Source: Pseudoalteromonas luteoviolacea NCIMB 1942
Lineage (GTDB): Bacteria; Pseudomonadota; Gammaproteobacteria; Enterobacterales; Alteromonadaceae
DNA length: 64,000 bases
Direction of reading: 5' to 3'
Assembly (NCBI RefSeq): GCF_001625595.1
Contig: NZ_AUXT01000173.1
Coordinates: 23,440 to 87,439 of the forward strand
Shown here: positions 9,243 through 17,428 of the stretch, one piece after another
Numbering within the stretch: position 1 is the stretch's first letter
Layout of the letters: each line of letters begins with the position of its first letter
Translations under genes and position numbers: made by a program
The notes under the pieces: model-generated
The model's input: the letters and a program-made list of their open reading frames with translations, nothing else
Told to the model about the DNA's origin: nothing
Database searches by the model: none

Positions 9243-11816
9243 TCACTGCCCCTTACACACTTTGGAAGCTTTCAGCTGAGACAGTACCATTTTAAATTCG
9301 TCGTAATGACAAAGTGGACGAAACCATGGAAAGTCGAACCAGCTTGCTTCGTAACCGCCAGCAATTGATTCTTTAAAGTGTAAAAAACCTGACTTTGTTT
9401 CTCCAGATAATGTATAGATTATTGCGGCACTGTAAGCGTAGAGAATTTTATCCGTAGATAGCTTTATTGCGTTGTACAAGGCTTCTAGCGCGTTTTTATG
9501 TTGCCCAGTTTGTGCGTATGCCTGGCCAATTTCCAAATAACTATTGAAGTCTTGTTTGCCATTATTCAGTTCTATCACTTTTCTATAGTGATTATGTGCT
9601 TGTTCGATATCCTCAAGCAATATATTGATATCAGCTAAATTGAGTATAAAAGCGGTATTGTCAGGACTCATTGAAACCGCTTTTTGCGCGTTTTTTAGCG
9701 CTTCTAGTCCATTGCCAGTCACCATATACCCAAGTGCCAAGTTATTATGATCAATTGCATTCATATTTCCAGTACCAACTTCGTTGTATAAGGTAATTCC
9801 AAGTAATATGTTGCCTTCTAAAAAGTGTATATCAGCAAGCAGTTTGTTAGCTTCCTTATACCACGGATATTCGCTCCTGATATACTCAAGCGTCTCTCGT
9901 GATTCTGTTATTTGAGAGTTGTCATATAGCGCATTAGCTAGATTAAAGTAGGTCTTTAGGTTTGGATTAAGCTGCAAAGACTTTTTAAAGTTTGCGATAG
10001 CAAGTGGCAAGTCGTAATTTCCCTGAGCCAAATTCCCTCTAAGGTGATAAACCAATGCAGACTCACCATATAAGGCTAATCTATCAAATAAGTCCTCAAC
10101 TAGGTGATGCTGGCCACTTTCAATGGCAATGTACAACTTATCTACTAAGTATGCCTTTGATTCGCTGTACTCCCTTGGTACAGATTGAAAAACACTTTTC
10201 AGTCGCTCTAAAATACGTTTATCCGCATCAATGTAATACAGCTCAAGACCTATCTCTCTAATCAACGAGTATAAAGAATAAAAGTTTGGGTTTTGCTCAA
10301 GTAATGCTATCGCTTGATCAAAGTGGGCCCTCGTATACTGCCCCTTAAAGTTAACCTCATTATACAAATAGGCGAAGTGGCGATATGCGATAGGATTAAC
10401 ACGCTTATTGGAACTCATGCCGCTGGGGCTATTACCGAGAACTTGAGCGGACAAAGAACGAAACATTGTATCAACTTCCATAAAGTCCCTACTTTGAACA
10501 CTGCCGCTCATTTCTTTTTCAACGACCAACTTATCACTACTAAGAAGAGACAACCGAGCATGGCATCTTTGAATGTCACATTTCGCTTTGGGAACTAGTA
10601 CAATATCCGCACCAGTGGACTTTACTAGGCTTGCTAAACTTTCGCTGCCTTGGTTAGATGAGTAAGCCACCAACTCTAATAAGTCAGTATTTATTACAGC
10701 TTGCCTTACAGCGTTATCAATCGCGGACTTCGTCAAATATCCATCTTGTGCAAACCCCTCTGTCATTTGCATTTCAGGTTCTAAAACAATGGCATATTGA
10801 ATGTCATCGCTTTGGTTAGAAACAAACAATAGCGCTGCTACGATTGAAAAAATGACCCCTACTAAGGGCAGAATCGCTCTATGACGCAAGCCACGATGTG
10901 TAGAGGTATGATTATCCTTGATATCTGCAGAAGTTAAGGTGTTTGCAATATGGCCGATTTCGACGGTGTCTTCTGAATTACCCTGCTCCTCTATTAACAA
11001 GATATTTTCTAATTCGGACACGACTTGGACCATACTTTTTGGTCTATCCTGAGGCGACTTTTGTAATAAGCAACGACAAAACTCTTCAAGCTGGTGAGAA
11101 ACGACTGACTCAATCGCATATCCAGATAAAGGCTCATTGTTGACTATACTCTTAGCCAATAATTCCCCTTTATCCGTTCCAAAAGGGTGCCTTTGATAAA
11201 CTAACTCATAAGCAAGAATGCCAAACGAAAAAATATCACTTGCTTGGGTGAGGCTTTTCCCTTCGACTTGTTCGGGTGACATCGCGCCATAGCTGCCATA
11301 GCCCTTATCATTGTTCGTAATAAAATGCTTTCGGTCTGAAATACTTGCAATACCGAAATCTGTCACCTTGACGACTTGGTTGTCAGTTATCAAAATATTT
11401 GTGGCTTTAATATCACAATGTAAAACTGAGCGTTCATGAGAATAGCTAATCGCCAATGATATCTGCCTAAGCAATTCAAGCTTTTCAGATAAAGACATTA
11501 GGGATTGTTTTTGGTACTGCGCTAACGTACGTCCATTTACAAACTCCATTACCAATAAAATACCGCTAGCGCTATCGATAACATCATACAGCTGAACGAT
11601 ATTTGGATGATTCACCCTTGCCATCAGCCGAGCTTCACTCAGTGCACTTTCTAGATCTGACTCATCCGATTTACTAAGCCGTTTTTTAAGGACCTTTACC
11701 GCAACTTCTCTATCTAATCTGGTATCGCGAGCTAGGAACACCTCTCCCATTCCACCTGAAGCAATATGCTTTAAGGGCTCTAAATAAGTGTTAGAAAAGC
11801 ATTGGTCATCATGCAT
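9243..11816 (-). CDS. Membrane-anchored Ser/Thr protein kinase with TPR repeats
   Basis: An 857-residue Hanks-type kinase. The glycine loop (ASGGMGEVFLARD), Lys41 (EVAVKVLKKR), catalytic loop HCDIKATN (residues 133-140, the HRD motif as HCD) and DFG (153-155) are all present, so it should be active. APE appears as MSPEQ. A single membrane span (AILPLVGVIFSIVAALLF, about residues 313-330) separates the cytoplasmic kinase from a long C-terminal part with at least five TPR-like units (for example GNYDLPLAIANFKKSLQLNP and NALKNAQ-type helices). TPR-tailed kinases of this kind are usually orphan sensors or scaffolds, and the substrate is unknown. The gene is monocistronic. HCD in place of HRD is common in bacterial kinases lacking activation-loop control. 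Confidence 0.9.
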   Translation of the reverse strand: MHDDQCFSNTYLEPLKHIASGGMGEVFLARDTRLDREVAVKVLKKRLSKSDESDLESALSEARLMARVNHPNIVQLYDVIDSASGILLVMEFVNGRTLAQYQKQSLMSLSEKLELLRQISLAISYSHERSVLHCDIKATNILITDNQVVKVTDFGIASISDRKHFITNNDKGYGSYGAMSPEQVEGKSLTQASDIFSFGILAYELVYQRHPFGTDKGELLAKSIVNNEPLSGYAIESVVSHQLEEFCRCLLQKSPQDRPKSMVQVVSELENILLIEEQGNSEDTVEIGHIANTLTSADIKDNHTSTHRGLRHRAILPLVGVIFSIVAALLFVSNQSDDIQYAIVLEPEMQMTEGFAQDGYLTKSAIDNAVRQAVINTDLLELVAYSSNQGSESLASLVKSTGADIVLVPKAKCDIQRCHARLSLLSSDKLVVEKEMSGSVQSRDFMEVDTMFRSLSAQVLGNSPSGMSSNKRVNPIAYRHFAYLYNEVNFKGQYTRAHFDQAIALLEQNPNFYSLYSLIREIGLELYYIDADKRILERLKSVFQSVPREYSESKAYLVDKLYIAIESGQHHLVEDLFDRLALYGESALVYHLRGNLAQGNYDLPLAIANFKKSLQLNPNLKTYFNLANALYDNSQITESRETLEYIRSEYPWYKEANKLLADIHFLEGNILLGITLYNEVGTGNMNAIDHNNLALGYMVTGNGLEALKNAQKAVSMSPDNTAFILNLADINILLEDIEQAHNHYRKVIELNNGKQDFNSYLEIGQAYAQTGQHKNALEALYNAIKLSTDKILYAYSAAIIYTLSGETKSGFLHFKESIAGGYEASWFDFPWFRPLCHYDEFKMVLSQLKASKVCKGQ

Positions 11817-11983
11817 TTAATCTACCTGCCTTGGATATAAAAGAGATGCAAACTATAGATAGTCTAACCTATTTATAAATTGAATAGTAAGCACAGTCGC
11901 TGAACAAAGAGTATACTGGTTTAAAGGTCAGTTAAGGTGAATATCGATGATGTTTATGAGGCTGTTAGAAATAAGGACGCAGG

Positions 11984-12139
11984 ATTGTAAATCAACTTGG
12001 TCATACATCTACAAAAATGCTTGAATAACACTCTGGAAAATGGATGCACAACGAAGTGCCTGACATGTCAAAACGCGTTAGTGAACAATTAGGATTTGGC
12101 GAAGACCGCCCCAAAACCGCCCCAAAATTGAGCAAGTGA
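11984..12139 (+). pseudogene. Integrase C-terminal remnant of an earlier sister element
   Basis: About 155 bp are homologous to the last 50 codons of the intact integrase at 24337-25596. The reading resembles NQLGHTSTKMLE, then a stop in place of Gln, then KWMHNEVPDMSKRVSEQLGF and a divergent GEDRPKTAPKLSK ending in TGA. The catalytic Tyr region is broken (the TAT codon became TCT). The remnant diverges at many silent sites from the intact copy and has a different linker before the shared end. It is therefore the relic of a related but distinct element in the same tRNA site, not a recent duplicate. Everything upstream of it is gone. Confidence 0.85.
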
Positions 12140-12197
12140 TTTATAAATGATTGATTTTAAAGGGGAAGAAATGGCGGAGAGAGAGGGAGTCGAACCC
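12121..12197 (+). repeat. Left copy of 77-bp perfect direct repeat containing attL
   Basis: These 77 bp are identical to 25578-25654. The last 26 bp (12172-12197, TGGCGGAGAGAGAGGGAGTC then GAACCC) duplicate the 3' end of the tRNA-Ser gene and are the probable crossover segment. The preceding 51 bp are the integrase tail plus a spacer, kept because an older element had already occupied this site. Confidence 0.95.
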
Positions 12198-12212
12198 ACA
12201 TAAAAAAACTGA

Positions 12213-12275
12213 ATAACCCTATATACCCCGTTATTACTGCGGTTGCAGAAAATAAACGGGGTATAAGTAGGTTAT
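12213..12275. repeat. Long inverted repeat at the left end of the prophage
   Basis: The inner arms TATACCCCGTT (12222-12232) and AACGGGGTATA (12255-12265) are perfect. Outer arms ATAACC (12213-12218) and GGTTAT (12270-12275) extend the stem. It lies just inside attL, downstream of the last left-going prophage gene. It could end the late transcript, although there is no T-tract, or it could be an integrase/excisionase arm region or replication structure. Confidence 0.6.
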
Positions 12276-12317
12276 ATTGGTTTGGCTTTTAGTCCCAACT
12301 TGGTCCCAAGCTTCAAG

Positions 12318-12452
12318 CTAATTTATCTTTTCTTTTAACTCTTTTACAGCATCTTTCAACCATGCAATATCTGTTTTATTTGCTGTAACTGCGGCGTACA
12401 AAGTACCACATTGAGATATCACGATTACAACAGTATCAAGGCTAATATCCAT
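12318..12452 (-). CDS. Small prophage protein, 44 aa (possible membrane or lysis protein)
   Basis: The reverse-strand reading is MDISLDTVVIVISQCGTLYA followed by AVTANKTDIAWLKDAVKELK and EKIN. The ATG lies 2 nt after the stop of the upstream 130-aa gene, which fits the tight coupling of this operon. The N-terminal hydrophobic stretch followed by an amphipathic helix resembles small holin or XhlA-like membrane-associated proteins. As the last gene of the late operon, a lysis role is plausible but unproven. Confidence 0.6.
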   Translation of the reverse strand: MDISLDTVVIVISQCGTLYAAVTANKTDIAWLKDAVKELKEKIN

Positions 12453-12454
12453 AA

Positions 12455-12847
12455 TTACGCCTTATTGATTGTGAACAAAATCTCAGGATTGACCTCACCG
12501 TCTAACAGCACTATATACTGAGGCTTCAACACCTTGTTTCTATCAAAAATTTCCCTGAGCATCGCGTCATTACCTTCATTGAGTTTTGATATTCCTTCAT
12601 ACCAAAGCATGTCTTTTACTTTGTAATTTTCGTCTAGCTTTTCACTATCAAGCACAAAACCGACATAAGAACTAGTCACAGCATGAGAGCCATTGATTAA
12701 AAATTGAAGTTCTGCCAGTGCGCCTCCGATTGGCTTACCAACGGTATCGACTGCTTCCTCTACTGTATTTCGGGCTTTTGAGAAAACATAATAAGCCACA
12801 CCCAAGCCAATAACCCATGGCCCCCACTTAATCAAATTTTTATCCAT
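12455..12847 (-). CDS. Prophage membrane protein, 130 aa
   Basis: The N-terminus carries one membrane span (WGPWVIGLGVAYYVFSKA, residues 8-25) followed by a roughly 100-residue soluble domain with no recognised motif. The start overlaps the stop of the peptidoglycan-degrading candidate by 8 nt. It is probably a virion membrane or cell-lysis protein of the corticovirus late operon. No PM2 counterpart could be assigned by eye. Confidence 0.8.
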   Translation of the reverse strand: MDKNLIKWGPWVIGLGVAYYVFSKARNTVEEAVDTVGKPIGGALAELQFLINGSHAVTSSYVGFVLDSEKLDENYKVKDMLWYEGISKLNEGNDAMLREIFDRNKVLKPQYIVLLDGEVNPEILFTINKA

Positions 12848-13301
12848 AGAACCCCCATTCGAAACCAGATTTAATAGTTTCCAAGTTGTACGGCTGTTGT
12901 CCGTTTTCCATATGAATCATTGCTGCTATCACCCTCGGATACTCTTCCGGTGACAGCACTTCATTTGCATTCACATTTGCTTTGTCTGCCACAAACTCGA
13001 TGTAGCCCTCAGTATCATTTTCAACTGGTGGCGCCCACCTACTTATGATGGTATTTACGGTATTAATGCCATATTTACTTGAGTATGTTCGTAAGATACG
13101 AGCCGCAGCACGAATACCATGTTCTGGCGTCTCAAATATCACAAAGCGGCCGTCACTACCTGTAAGGCCAAGCCAGTCTTCACCTGTTTCTATATTCAGC
13201 GGGTTGTTGTTTCTAATACCACGCGGTTTCGCATCTTTCATAAATAGAATTACTCCAATTAATACAAGCCCTAGAACTATATGCTGCTGTGAGAAGCGCA
13301 T
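12840..13301 (-). CDS. Membrane-anchored virion lytic transglycosylase-like protein
   Basis: 153 residues: one N-terminal membrane span (QQHIVLGLVLIGVILFM) and then a domain starting PRGIRNNNPLNIETGEDWLG, with FVIFETPEHGIRAAARIL and a C-terminal helix-rich part. This RGIRNNNPxNI family occurs widely in phages, and I recall its members being annotated as structural protein P5 or as muramidase-like. PM2 carries a virion peptidoglycan-degrading activity used for genome entry, so that role is inferred. The start overlaps the preceding stop as TAATG. The catalytic residue is not certain. Confidence 0.8.
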   Translation of the reverse strand: MRFSQQHIVLGLVLIGVILFMKDAKPRGIRNNNPLNIETGEDWLGLTGSDGRFVIFETPEHGIRAAARILRTYSSKYGINTVNTIISRWAPPVENDTEGYIEFVADKANVNANEVLSPEEYPRVIAAMIHMENGQQPYNLETIKSGFEWGFYG

Positions 13302-14317
13302 TATGTGCGCTCCTCTAGAATGTCGGCATAGCCTTCCACTCTAAATACGGGCTGGTCAGTTTTAAATGACAGTAAATATGAGCCTGACGGCCCCCATGCC
13401 TCCATCCCAAACTGGGGATATCCGCCGTGATACCGCTCAACCATGTAAAACCTGTGCGCTCCAGCAGATAGACTGACATGCCCGTAATTTCGATATATAT
13501 TACGCCCATCATGCCCGCCGCTCGGCGACATTAAGTACATCTCTGCCAACTCTTCGGACTCAACACCACCGACGGTATAAAGCAATCTCGACGTCGTAGA
13601 AAGATGGGGAGTATCGCTCCCAATGACATAACGATGCTTGATTTCATGGTCGAATCGTATTGGTACGTTATCCAATTCAGGCGGTATAAGAATGTCGAAA
13701 TAAGGCACATTCTTTTCATCTAGCTGCGAACGTGTGACTTGCGTATAAGATGGGACAAGCGCAAGCGCGGTAGTCGGCGTCGGGTCCACATTCTCTTGCT
13801 GGAAAAAGTACTGCCCTCTGGGGTCCTGTACGTAGTAGTACATTTCACCGTAATTAGTAATTTCGATTTCCTGATTGGCGGCGTACTGTCGCGCGTTGTA
13901 CACAATCCCGCTCTGGATATACATATCTTTGCCACCCACCCAAGCAGGCATAGGAAATGACACCGTTGCTCGCTGGCGTGGCGGGTCATAATCAAGCAAT
14001 AGGTTTTTCCCTGACAACAGCGGTATTTTACGCGCTGCAATCCTATCAGGGCGCGTTGGCTGCTCTGTGTAGCTGTATTGATAATTACTCACCCACACAG
14101 TCACATCCATTTCTCGCTGTGCAACAAGTTGCATACGTTCAAACGGCATATCTGATAAATTGGTGCCCTGTGGCAATTCAGAGTCAATTATCTTTTCGCC
14201 TTTTAAATCAAAGACAGTGAATAGCAAACCCGGCTGAGCACGTATAACAGCAAGCGAACGCCCAGCACGATTGATATCCCAAATCCCACCTTTGACCATA
14301 TGGTTTATCATCATCAT
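13301..14317 (-). CDS. Putative vertex spike protein (PM2 P1-like by size and position)
   Basis: 338 residues, against about 335 for PM2 spike P1. It has no membrane span and is rich in aromatic residues and beta-type segments (MYYYVQDPRGQYFFQQ, SAGAHRFYMVERYHGGYPQF), as expected of a receptor-binding protein. It follows the coiled-coil gene with a 2-nt gap and has a strong GGGAGGAAA ribosome binding site. Two further in-frame ATGs follow the first. The assignment rests on length, composition and order, not on sequence identity I can verify. Host-range proteins diverge fast, so weak similarity to PM2 P1 would be normal. Confidence 0.65.
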   Translation of the reverse strand: MMMINHMVKGGIWDINRAGRSLAVIRAQPGLLFTVFDLKGEKIIDSELPQGTNLSDMPFERMQLVAQREMDVTVWVSNYQYSYTEQPTRPDRIAARKIPLLSGKNLLLDYDPPRQRATVSFPMPAWVGGKDMYIQSGIVYNARQYAANQEIEITNYGEMYYYVQDPRGQYFFQQENVDPTPTTALALVPSYTQVTRSQLDEKNVPYFDILIPPELDNVPIRFDHEIKHRYVIGSDTPHLSTTSRLLYTVGGVESEELAEMYLMSPSGGHDGRNIYRNYGHVSLSAGAHRFYMVERYHGGYPQFGMEAWGPSGSYLLSFKTDQPVFRVEGYADILEERT

Positions 14318-14319
14318 GA

Positions 14320-15345
14320 CTATTTCCTCCCTAAAAAGACCATTGCCAGCGCCAAGCCGCCTACCCCTAACATGACATAGGTCATTGTTTTATTGGTCGA
14401 TATGGCTAGTTGTTGACCATCTGAACGTGAAGCGTGGTCAGCGAATTGAAGCGCTTGTTTGTGAGCCAATAGCGTTTGGTCGCCTGCGCGGTCATAAGCT
14501 TCCATCGCACTTGCGCTAAGCTGCGCATTCATTGACATAGCATCACGAGCAAGATTACTCATTTCGCCCGTTGCACTTGATACTGCTTGAACAGTTGTAT
14601 TGAGTGCACCCGCCGCAAAATCATTATTAGATTGCTGCATATCCGCTGTCAGCGATGCAATACCCGCAGCCAACGAACTGTTTTCAGAGATTGCCGTTTC
14701 GCTCAGTGCCGCGTTGTACTGCATGCTGTCGCCAGCCAGATTTGACATTGCATCTACAGCACCGGCGCCAAAATCCAAAGCAGATTGTGATGACGCTATG
14801 CTATGCTCAAACGCGTTATTTTGTGCGGTTTGCGCTGCAAAAAGTGCATCAGCACCAAATGCAAAAGCCTGCTGCTGTGCGTCTCGTGCTAGATTACCCC
14901 CGATTTCCAGACCATCTCGCCCCACATCAAGCGCATCACGACCAAAGTCAAAAGCCGCGCCTGCCCCTTGTGCAACAAGGTCATACGCCGCACCTTGCGT
15001 GGATTCAGCAAAATCCAATGAGTCACGATTGGTATCACGCATCGCGTCGATTGCATCACGAGATACACCGCCTGCAAATGCAAAACCATCACTCATAACA
15101 TTCTGAGTCATTTGTGCATTGTCATAAGCCATATCACCGACCACACCCATCATTGAGTGCTGAATGCCAGCCATATCCCCCCAGATACTTACCATGCCAT
15201 CAACTAGGCCATGGTCCGTTTGCTGAATGTTATATGTATTGCCGTTGCCGACAGTCATGTAACCATTGTTATCACCATTCACCCCTAACGACGTGTTGGT
15301 GTTATTGGTAGTCTGACGGCTGTCTGAACTCGATTTAGAGCCCAT
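14320..15345 (-). CDS. Ala-rich coiled-coil protein with C-terminal membrane anchor
   Basis: 341 residues. The N-terminus is Ser/Asn-rich (MGSKSSSDSRQTTNN, GDNNGYMTVGNGN). About 240 residues of alanine- and Asp-rich helical repeats follow, with recurring units such as GRDALDVGRDGLEIGGNLARD and GADALFAAQTAQNNAFEHS. The protein ends in one membrane span with a basic tail (MTYVMLGVGGLALAMVFLGRK). The pattern indicates a long oligomeric helical bundle tethered to the virion membrane. Possible roles are a membrane stalk under the spike or a DNA-delivery device. AGGAG precedes the ATG, which overlaps the upstream stop by 11 nt. The antisense strand shows long open frames because of the biased composition. 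Confidence 0.85.
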   Translation of the reverse strand: MGSKSSSDSRQTTNNTNTSLGVNGDNNGYMTVGNGNTYNIQQTDHGLVDGMVSIWGDMAGIQHSMMGVVGDMAYDNAQMTQNVMSDGFAFAGGVSRDAIDAMRDTNRDSLDFAESTQGAAYDLVAQGAGAAFDFGRDALDVGRDGLEIGGNLARDAQQQAFAFGADALFAAQTAQNNAFEHSIASSQSALDFGAGAVDAMSNLAGDSMQYNAALSETAISENSSLAAGIASLTADMQQSNNDFAAGALNTTVQAVSSATGEMSNLARDAMSMNAQLSASAMEAYDRAGDQTLLAHKQALQFADHASRSDGQQLAISTNKTMTYVMLGVGGLALAMVFLGRK

Positions 15346-15703
15346 AGTCGTCGCTCCTCATGCGAAAAACGAGATAACCATTTTTGTCAGTCATCTCGTA
15401 TTTAAAATTGTAAGCTGAAAGATGCCGAGCGAGCGCAGGGCGGCGCGTGTGGAAGATGATTGACGGCGCATTATGATGCACCGCCAATTTCACAATACAG
15501 GGGGCAATTTTAAGCAAATGCTTACCCGCTGCACACACAACACATAAGCCATCAGGGTCCAACCGTAAAACACAGTAACACCCGTTGGACTCTACAAGCA
15601 GCGCCACGCCCCGCGCAACTTGATGCGATATTGCATCATAGTCTGCGTCAGAGCCCGCCGCAGAACGTACATTTGTCAGCTCATTGAAATGGGCTATTCT
15701 CAT
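15335..15703 (-). CDS. Prophage protein, 122 aa, possible GNAT-like fold
   Basis: A soluble protein between two virion membrane-protein genes, coupled to both by overlaps (ATGA upstream, 11 nt downstream). The segment LCVVCAAGKHLLKIAPCIVK followed by APSIIFHTRRPALARHL and FKYEMTD resembles compact GNAT-like proteins found beside phage structural genes. The acetyl-CoA loop is not clear, so catalytic activity is doubtful. It is cysteine-rich for its size. Confidence 0.7.
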   Translation of the reverse strand: MRIAHFNELTNVRSAAGSDADYDAISHQVARGVALLVESNGCYCVLRLDPDGLCVVCAAGKHLLKIAPCIVKLAVHHNAPSIIFHTRRPALARHLSAYNFKYEMTDKNGYLVFRMRSDDYGL

Positions 15704-15930
15704 TTTTTAAAAATAAAGAATAAGGCAAGTGCAACACCGCCAACAATAAGCAGTTGAGTGTTACCACCGCCGCCGAACGTTACACCTTGCCCAGTGAACC
15801 CGATATTTTGAGTTTGGTCACCCGTACCTGATGTAGCGCTAGAACTGGGTAGACCACCCATCATTCCTCCCATATCAGGCATACCACCGCCGCCCATGCC
15901 ACCTAAAGCAGCCATTCCCGCCCCAAGCAT
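15700..15930 (-). CDS. Small virion membrane protein, Gly/Met-rich, 76 aa
   Basis: An N-terminal Gly-Met tract (MLGAGMAALGGMGGGGMPDM, GGMMGGLPS) leads to a C-terminal span NTQLLIVGGVALALFFIFKK. The C-tail anchored layout with a Lys-Lys end is shared with the 113-aa and 341-aa products, so these probably all sit in the internal membrane with one topology. Its start overlaps the stop of the 40-aa gene upstream. Confidence 0.78.
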   Translation of the reverse strand: MLGAGMAALGGMGGGGMPDMGGMMGGLPSSSATSGTGDQTQNIGFTGQGVTFGGGGNTQLLIVGGVALALFFIFKK

Positions 15931-16052
15931 TACTTAGCCCCCCGAACGGCATACTTGCGATAGAGGTCACGAACCACTTCCGCCACAACAGCACCGCATG
16001 CAGAGATAGCAACGCCATAGGCAAAATATTTCCAAGATTTAGGGTTTTGCAT
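15930..16052 (-). CDS. Small membrane protein, 40 aa
   Basis: The reverse-strand reading is MQNPKSWKYFAYGVAISACG followed by AVVAEVVRDLYRKYAVRGAK. One short hydrophobic segment and a basic C-terminus are visible. It fills the only gap between the 113-aa and 76-aa genes. The upstream stop overlaps its ATG by one base and its own stop overlaps the next ATG, which strongly supports translation. PM2 also has several virion membrane proteins of 30-70 residues. Confidence 0.72.
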   Translation of the reverse strand: MQNPKSWKYFAYGVAISACGAVVAEVVRDLYRKYAVRGAK

Positions 16053-16393
16053 CACTTCACCGCCTTAATTAACAGAATCACAAGTAGCACACCGCCGCCA
16101 GCTAACACCGTATTTTTGGGCAATCCAAGCAGCTTTTCTTCTGCCTTTGCCTGCTGTTGTGCAACCTCTGCTGGTGTGGGCTTGGGCGCTTCAACTAGCA
16201 CCGCTGCGCCGTTGTCCAATTCAGTGGTTGCAGCATGCTCGGCTTGTCCTTGACCAGTGCTATTACGTGCTGCTTTTACGGTTTCTACTTGCTGCCATAT
16301 ATTCAATGCGCTAGTTAACGCCTGATTTGTTCCGCCGACGATGTTTCCCCATGCGGTTTGTTGCGGAGCACCCTCCGCAATCATTGCTGACAT
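16052..16393 (-). CDS. C-tail anchored virion membrane protein, 113 aa
   Basis: The N-terminal soluble part has a helical segment and an Ala/Gln/Glu-rich stretch (PTPAEVAQQQAKAEEKLLGL). A C-terminal span follows (VLAGGGVLLVILLIKAVK). The gene lies 9 bp after the capsid gene with a G-rich ribosome binding site. It is probably a structural protein of the internal membrane under the capsid. Confidence 0.78.
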   Translation of the reverse strand: MSAMIAEGAPQQTAWGNIVGGTNQALTSALNIWQQVETVKAARNSTGQGQAEHAATTELDNGAAVLVEAPKPTPAEVAQQQAKAEEKLLGLPKNTVLAGGGVLLVILLIKAVK

Positions 16394-16402
16394 AACGCCC
16401 CC

Positions 16403-17248
16403 TTAGAACGTGGACTTTTTATAATCGTCAAAGTAGTGAACAATGACCTCTGCGCCGCCCGAACCCTCGCAATTTACGCGCAATCGCATATCCGAAATAG
16501 ATGGGTCTAGAACCAGCGAACTAAATACGTCACCGGAAAGAGACAAATCGATAGCGAACGTTTCACCTTGTGGCGCACGGCCGCGCTGGTCGATGATGTG
16601 GTTATGTAATGATTTAGGGATGGCTTCACGCCATTTAACATTGTTTACGAGGAATTCAGCATCTTTGATAAGCACCGAACTATTGCCCGTTTTCTTAATC
16701 TCAATAAGCGCAATTTGAGAGCCACTCGGACGCGGCAAATTCTCGATTTCATTGATGCCAGTATTGAGGTTATATCTGAAAACTCGACGCTTAAAGAGCC
16801 AACCGGGAGCACTCCCTCGGGTCTTTTCCGCGAACGCAGCAACGACGGGTGTCTTTGGGTTTTGTTGCTGGTCTTTTTCTGCAACACCGATATCAAACTT
16901 AATTTGTACGATAGACAGACCTTGTGTACCAAGGGCGAAGAATCGCTGCGCGACAAGTGAAGGATTAACAATGCCTTCCACCTCTGGACGCGTGAAGTAC
17001 ATCGTGGCATAGCCATCTAACTGCTTACGTTTAAAATATGCGTTCTCTTCCAGCATATCAGCCAGCGTGCTCCACTCAGTAAGCAAACGGCCATTTAGCT
17101 CAACGCGGATATTTTTGATTTCAGTCGATGCGACATTTTCAATTTGAAAGTGGACCTTTTCATACGTTCGGCCAATTGGAAGCGACAGCGAGACGCTGCC
17201 ACCTTCGGAAACGCCAGTAATGTTATTTAATTTAGTAATCTCTAACAT
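16403..17248 (-). CDS. Major capsid protein, PM2 P2-type double jelly roll
   Basis: 281 residues, against 269 for PM2 P2. From memory of the P2 sequence, matching blocks run through the whole length: LPIGxTYE near residue 24, IKNxRVELxGRLL near 45, then RPE, FALGTxGL with xIKFDI, APxWL with RR, DLPRP/NLPRP, and near the C-terminus GDVxxSxxLDxxIxDxRL. This spans both jelly rolls, so the fold assignment is strong. The capsid protein forms pseudo-hexagonal trimers around the internal membrane. It lies between a 36-aa membrane-peptide gene and the 113-aa membrane-protein gene, the usual virion-gene setting. Confidence 0.93.
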   Translation of the reverse strand: MLEITKLNNITGVSEGGSVSLSLPIGRTYEKVHFQIENVASTEIKNIRVELNGRLLTEWSTLADMLEENAYFKRKQLDGYATMYFTRPEVEGIVNPSLVAQRFFALGTQGLSIVQIKFDIGVAEKDQQQNPKTPVVAAFAEKTRGSAPGWLFKRRVFRYNLNTGINEIENLPRPSGSQIALIEIKKTGNSSVLIKDAEFLVNNVKWREAIPKSLHNHIIDQRGRAPQGETFAIDLSLSGDVFSSLVLDPSISDMRLRVNCEGSGGAEVIVHYFDDYKKSTF

Positions 17249-17258
17249 TGAGCGCCCC

Positions 17259-17369
17259 TTAACCTATCATACGTTTAACTGAACGAAGTGCGCGAACGTT
17301 GTTAATTAACGCCAAAGTACCCAAAGTAAGTGCGACGGTTGTAACCATGGATTTATTTAGTTTGAACAT
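17259..17369 (-). CDS. Small membrane peptide, 36 aa
   Basis: The reverse-strand reading is MFKLNKSMVTTVALTLGTLA followed by LINNVRALRSVKRMIG. One hydrophobic span is flanked by basic residues. An AGGA ribosome binding site stands 5 nt before the ATG, and the stop is 10 bp before the capsid gene start. It is comparable in size to the smallest PM2 virion membrane proteins (about 3.6-4.4 kDa). Confidence 0.72.
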   Translation of the reverse strand: MFKLNKSMVTTVALTLGTLALINNVRALRSVKRMIG

Positions 17370-17428
17370 GCGTTTTCCTGATTTGTTAATCGAAACCGTC
17401 AATTAATAAATCAGTCGATTCGCTATTG

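Noticed and set aside
14600..15106. Long plus-strand open frames opposite the Ala-rich coiled-coil gene
   Set aside because: They are a by-product of the biased codon composition of the minus-strand gene. They have no ribosome binding site and would disrupt a tightly coupled operon.
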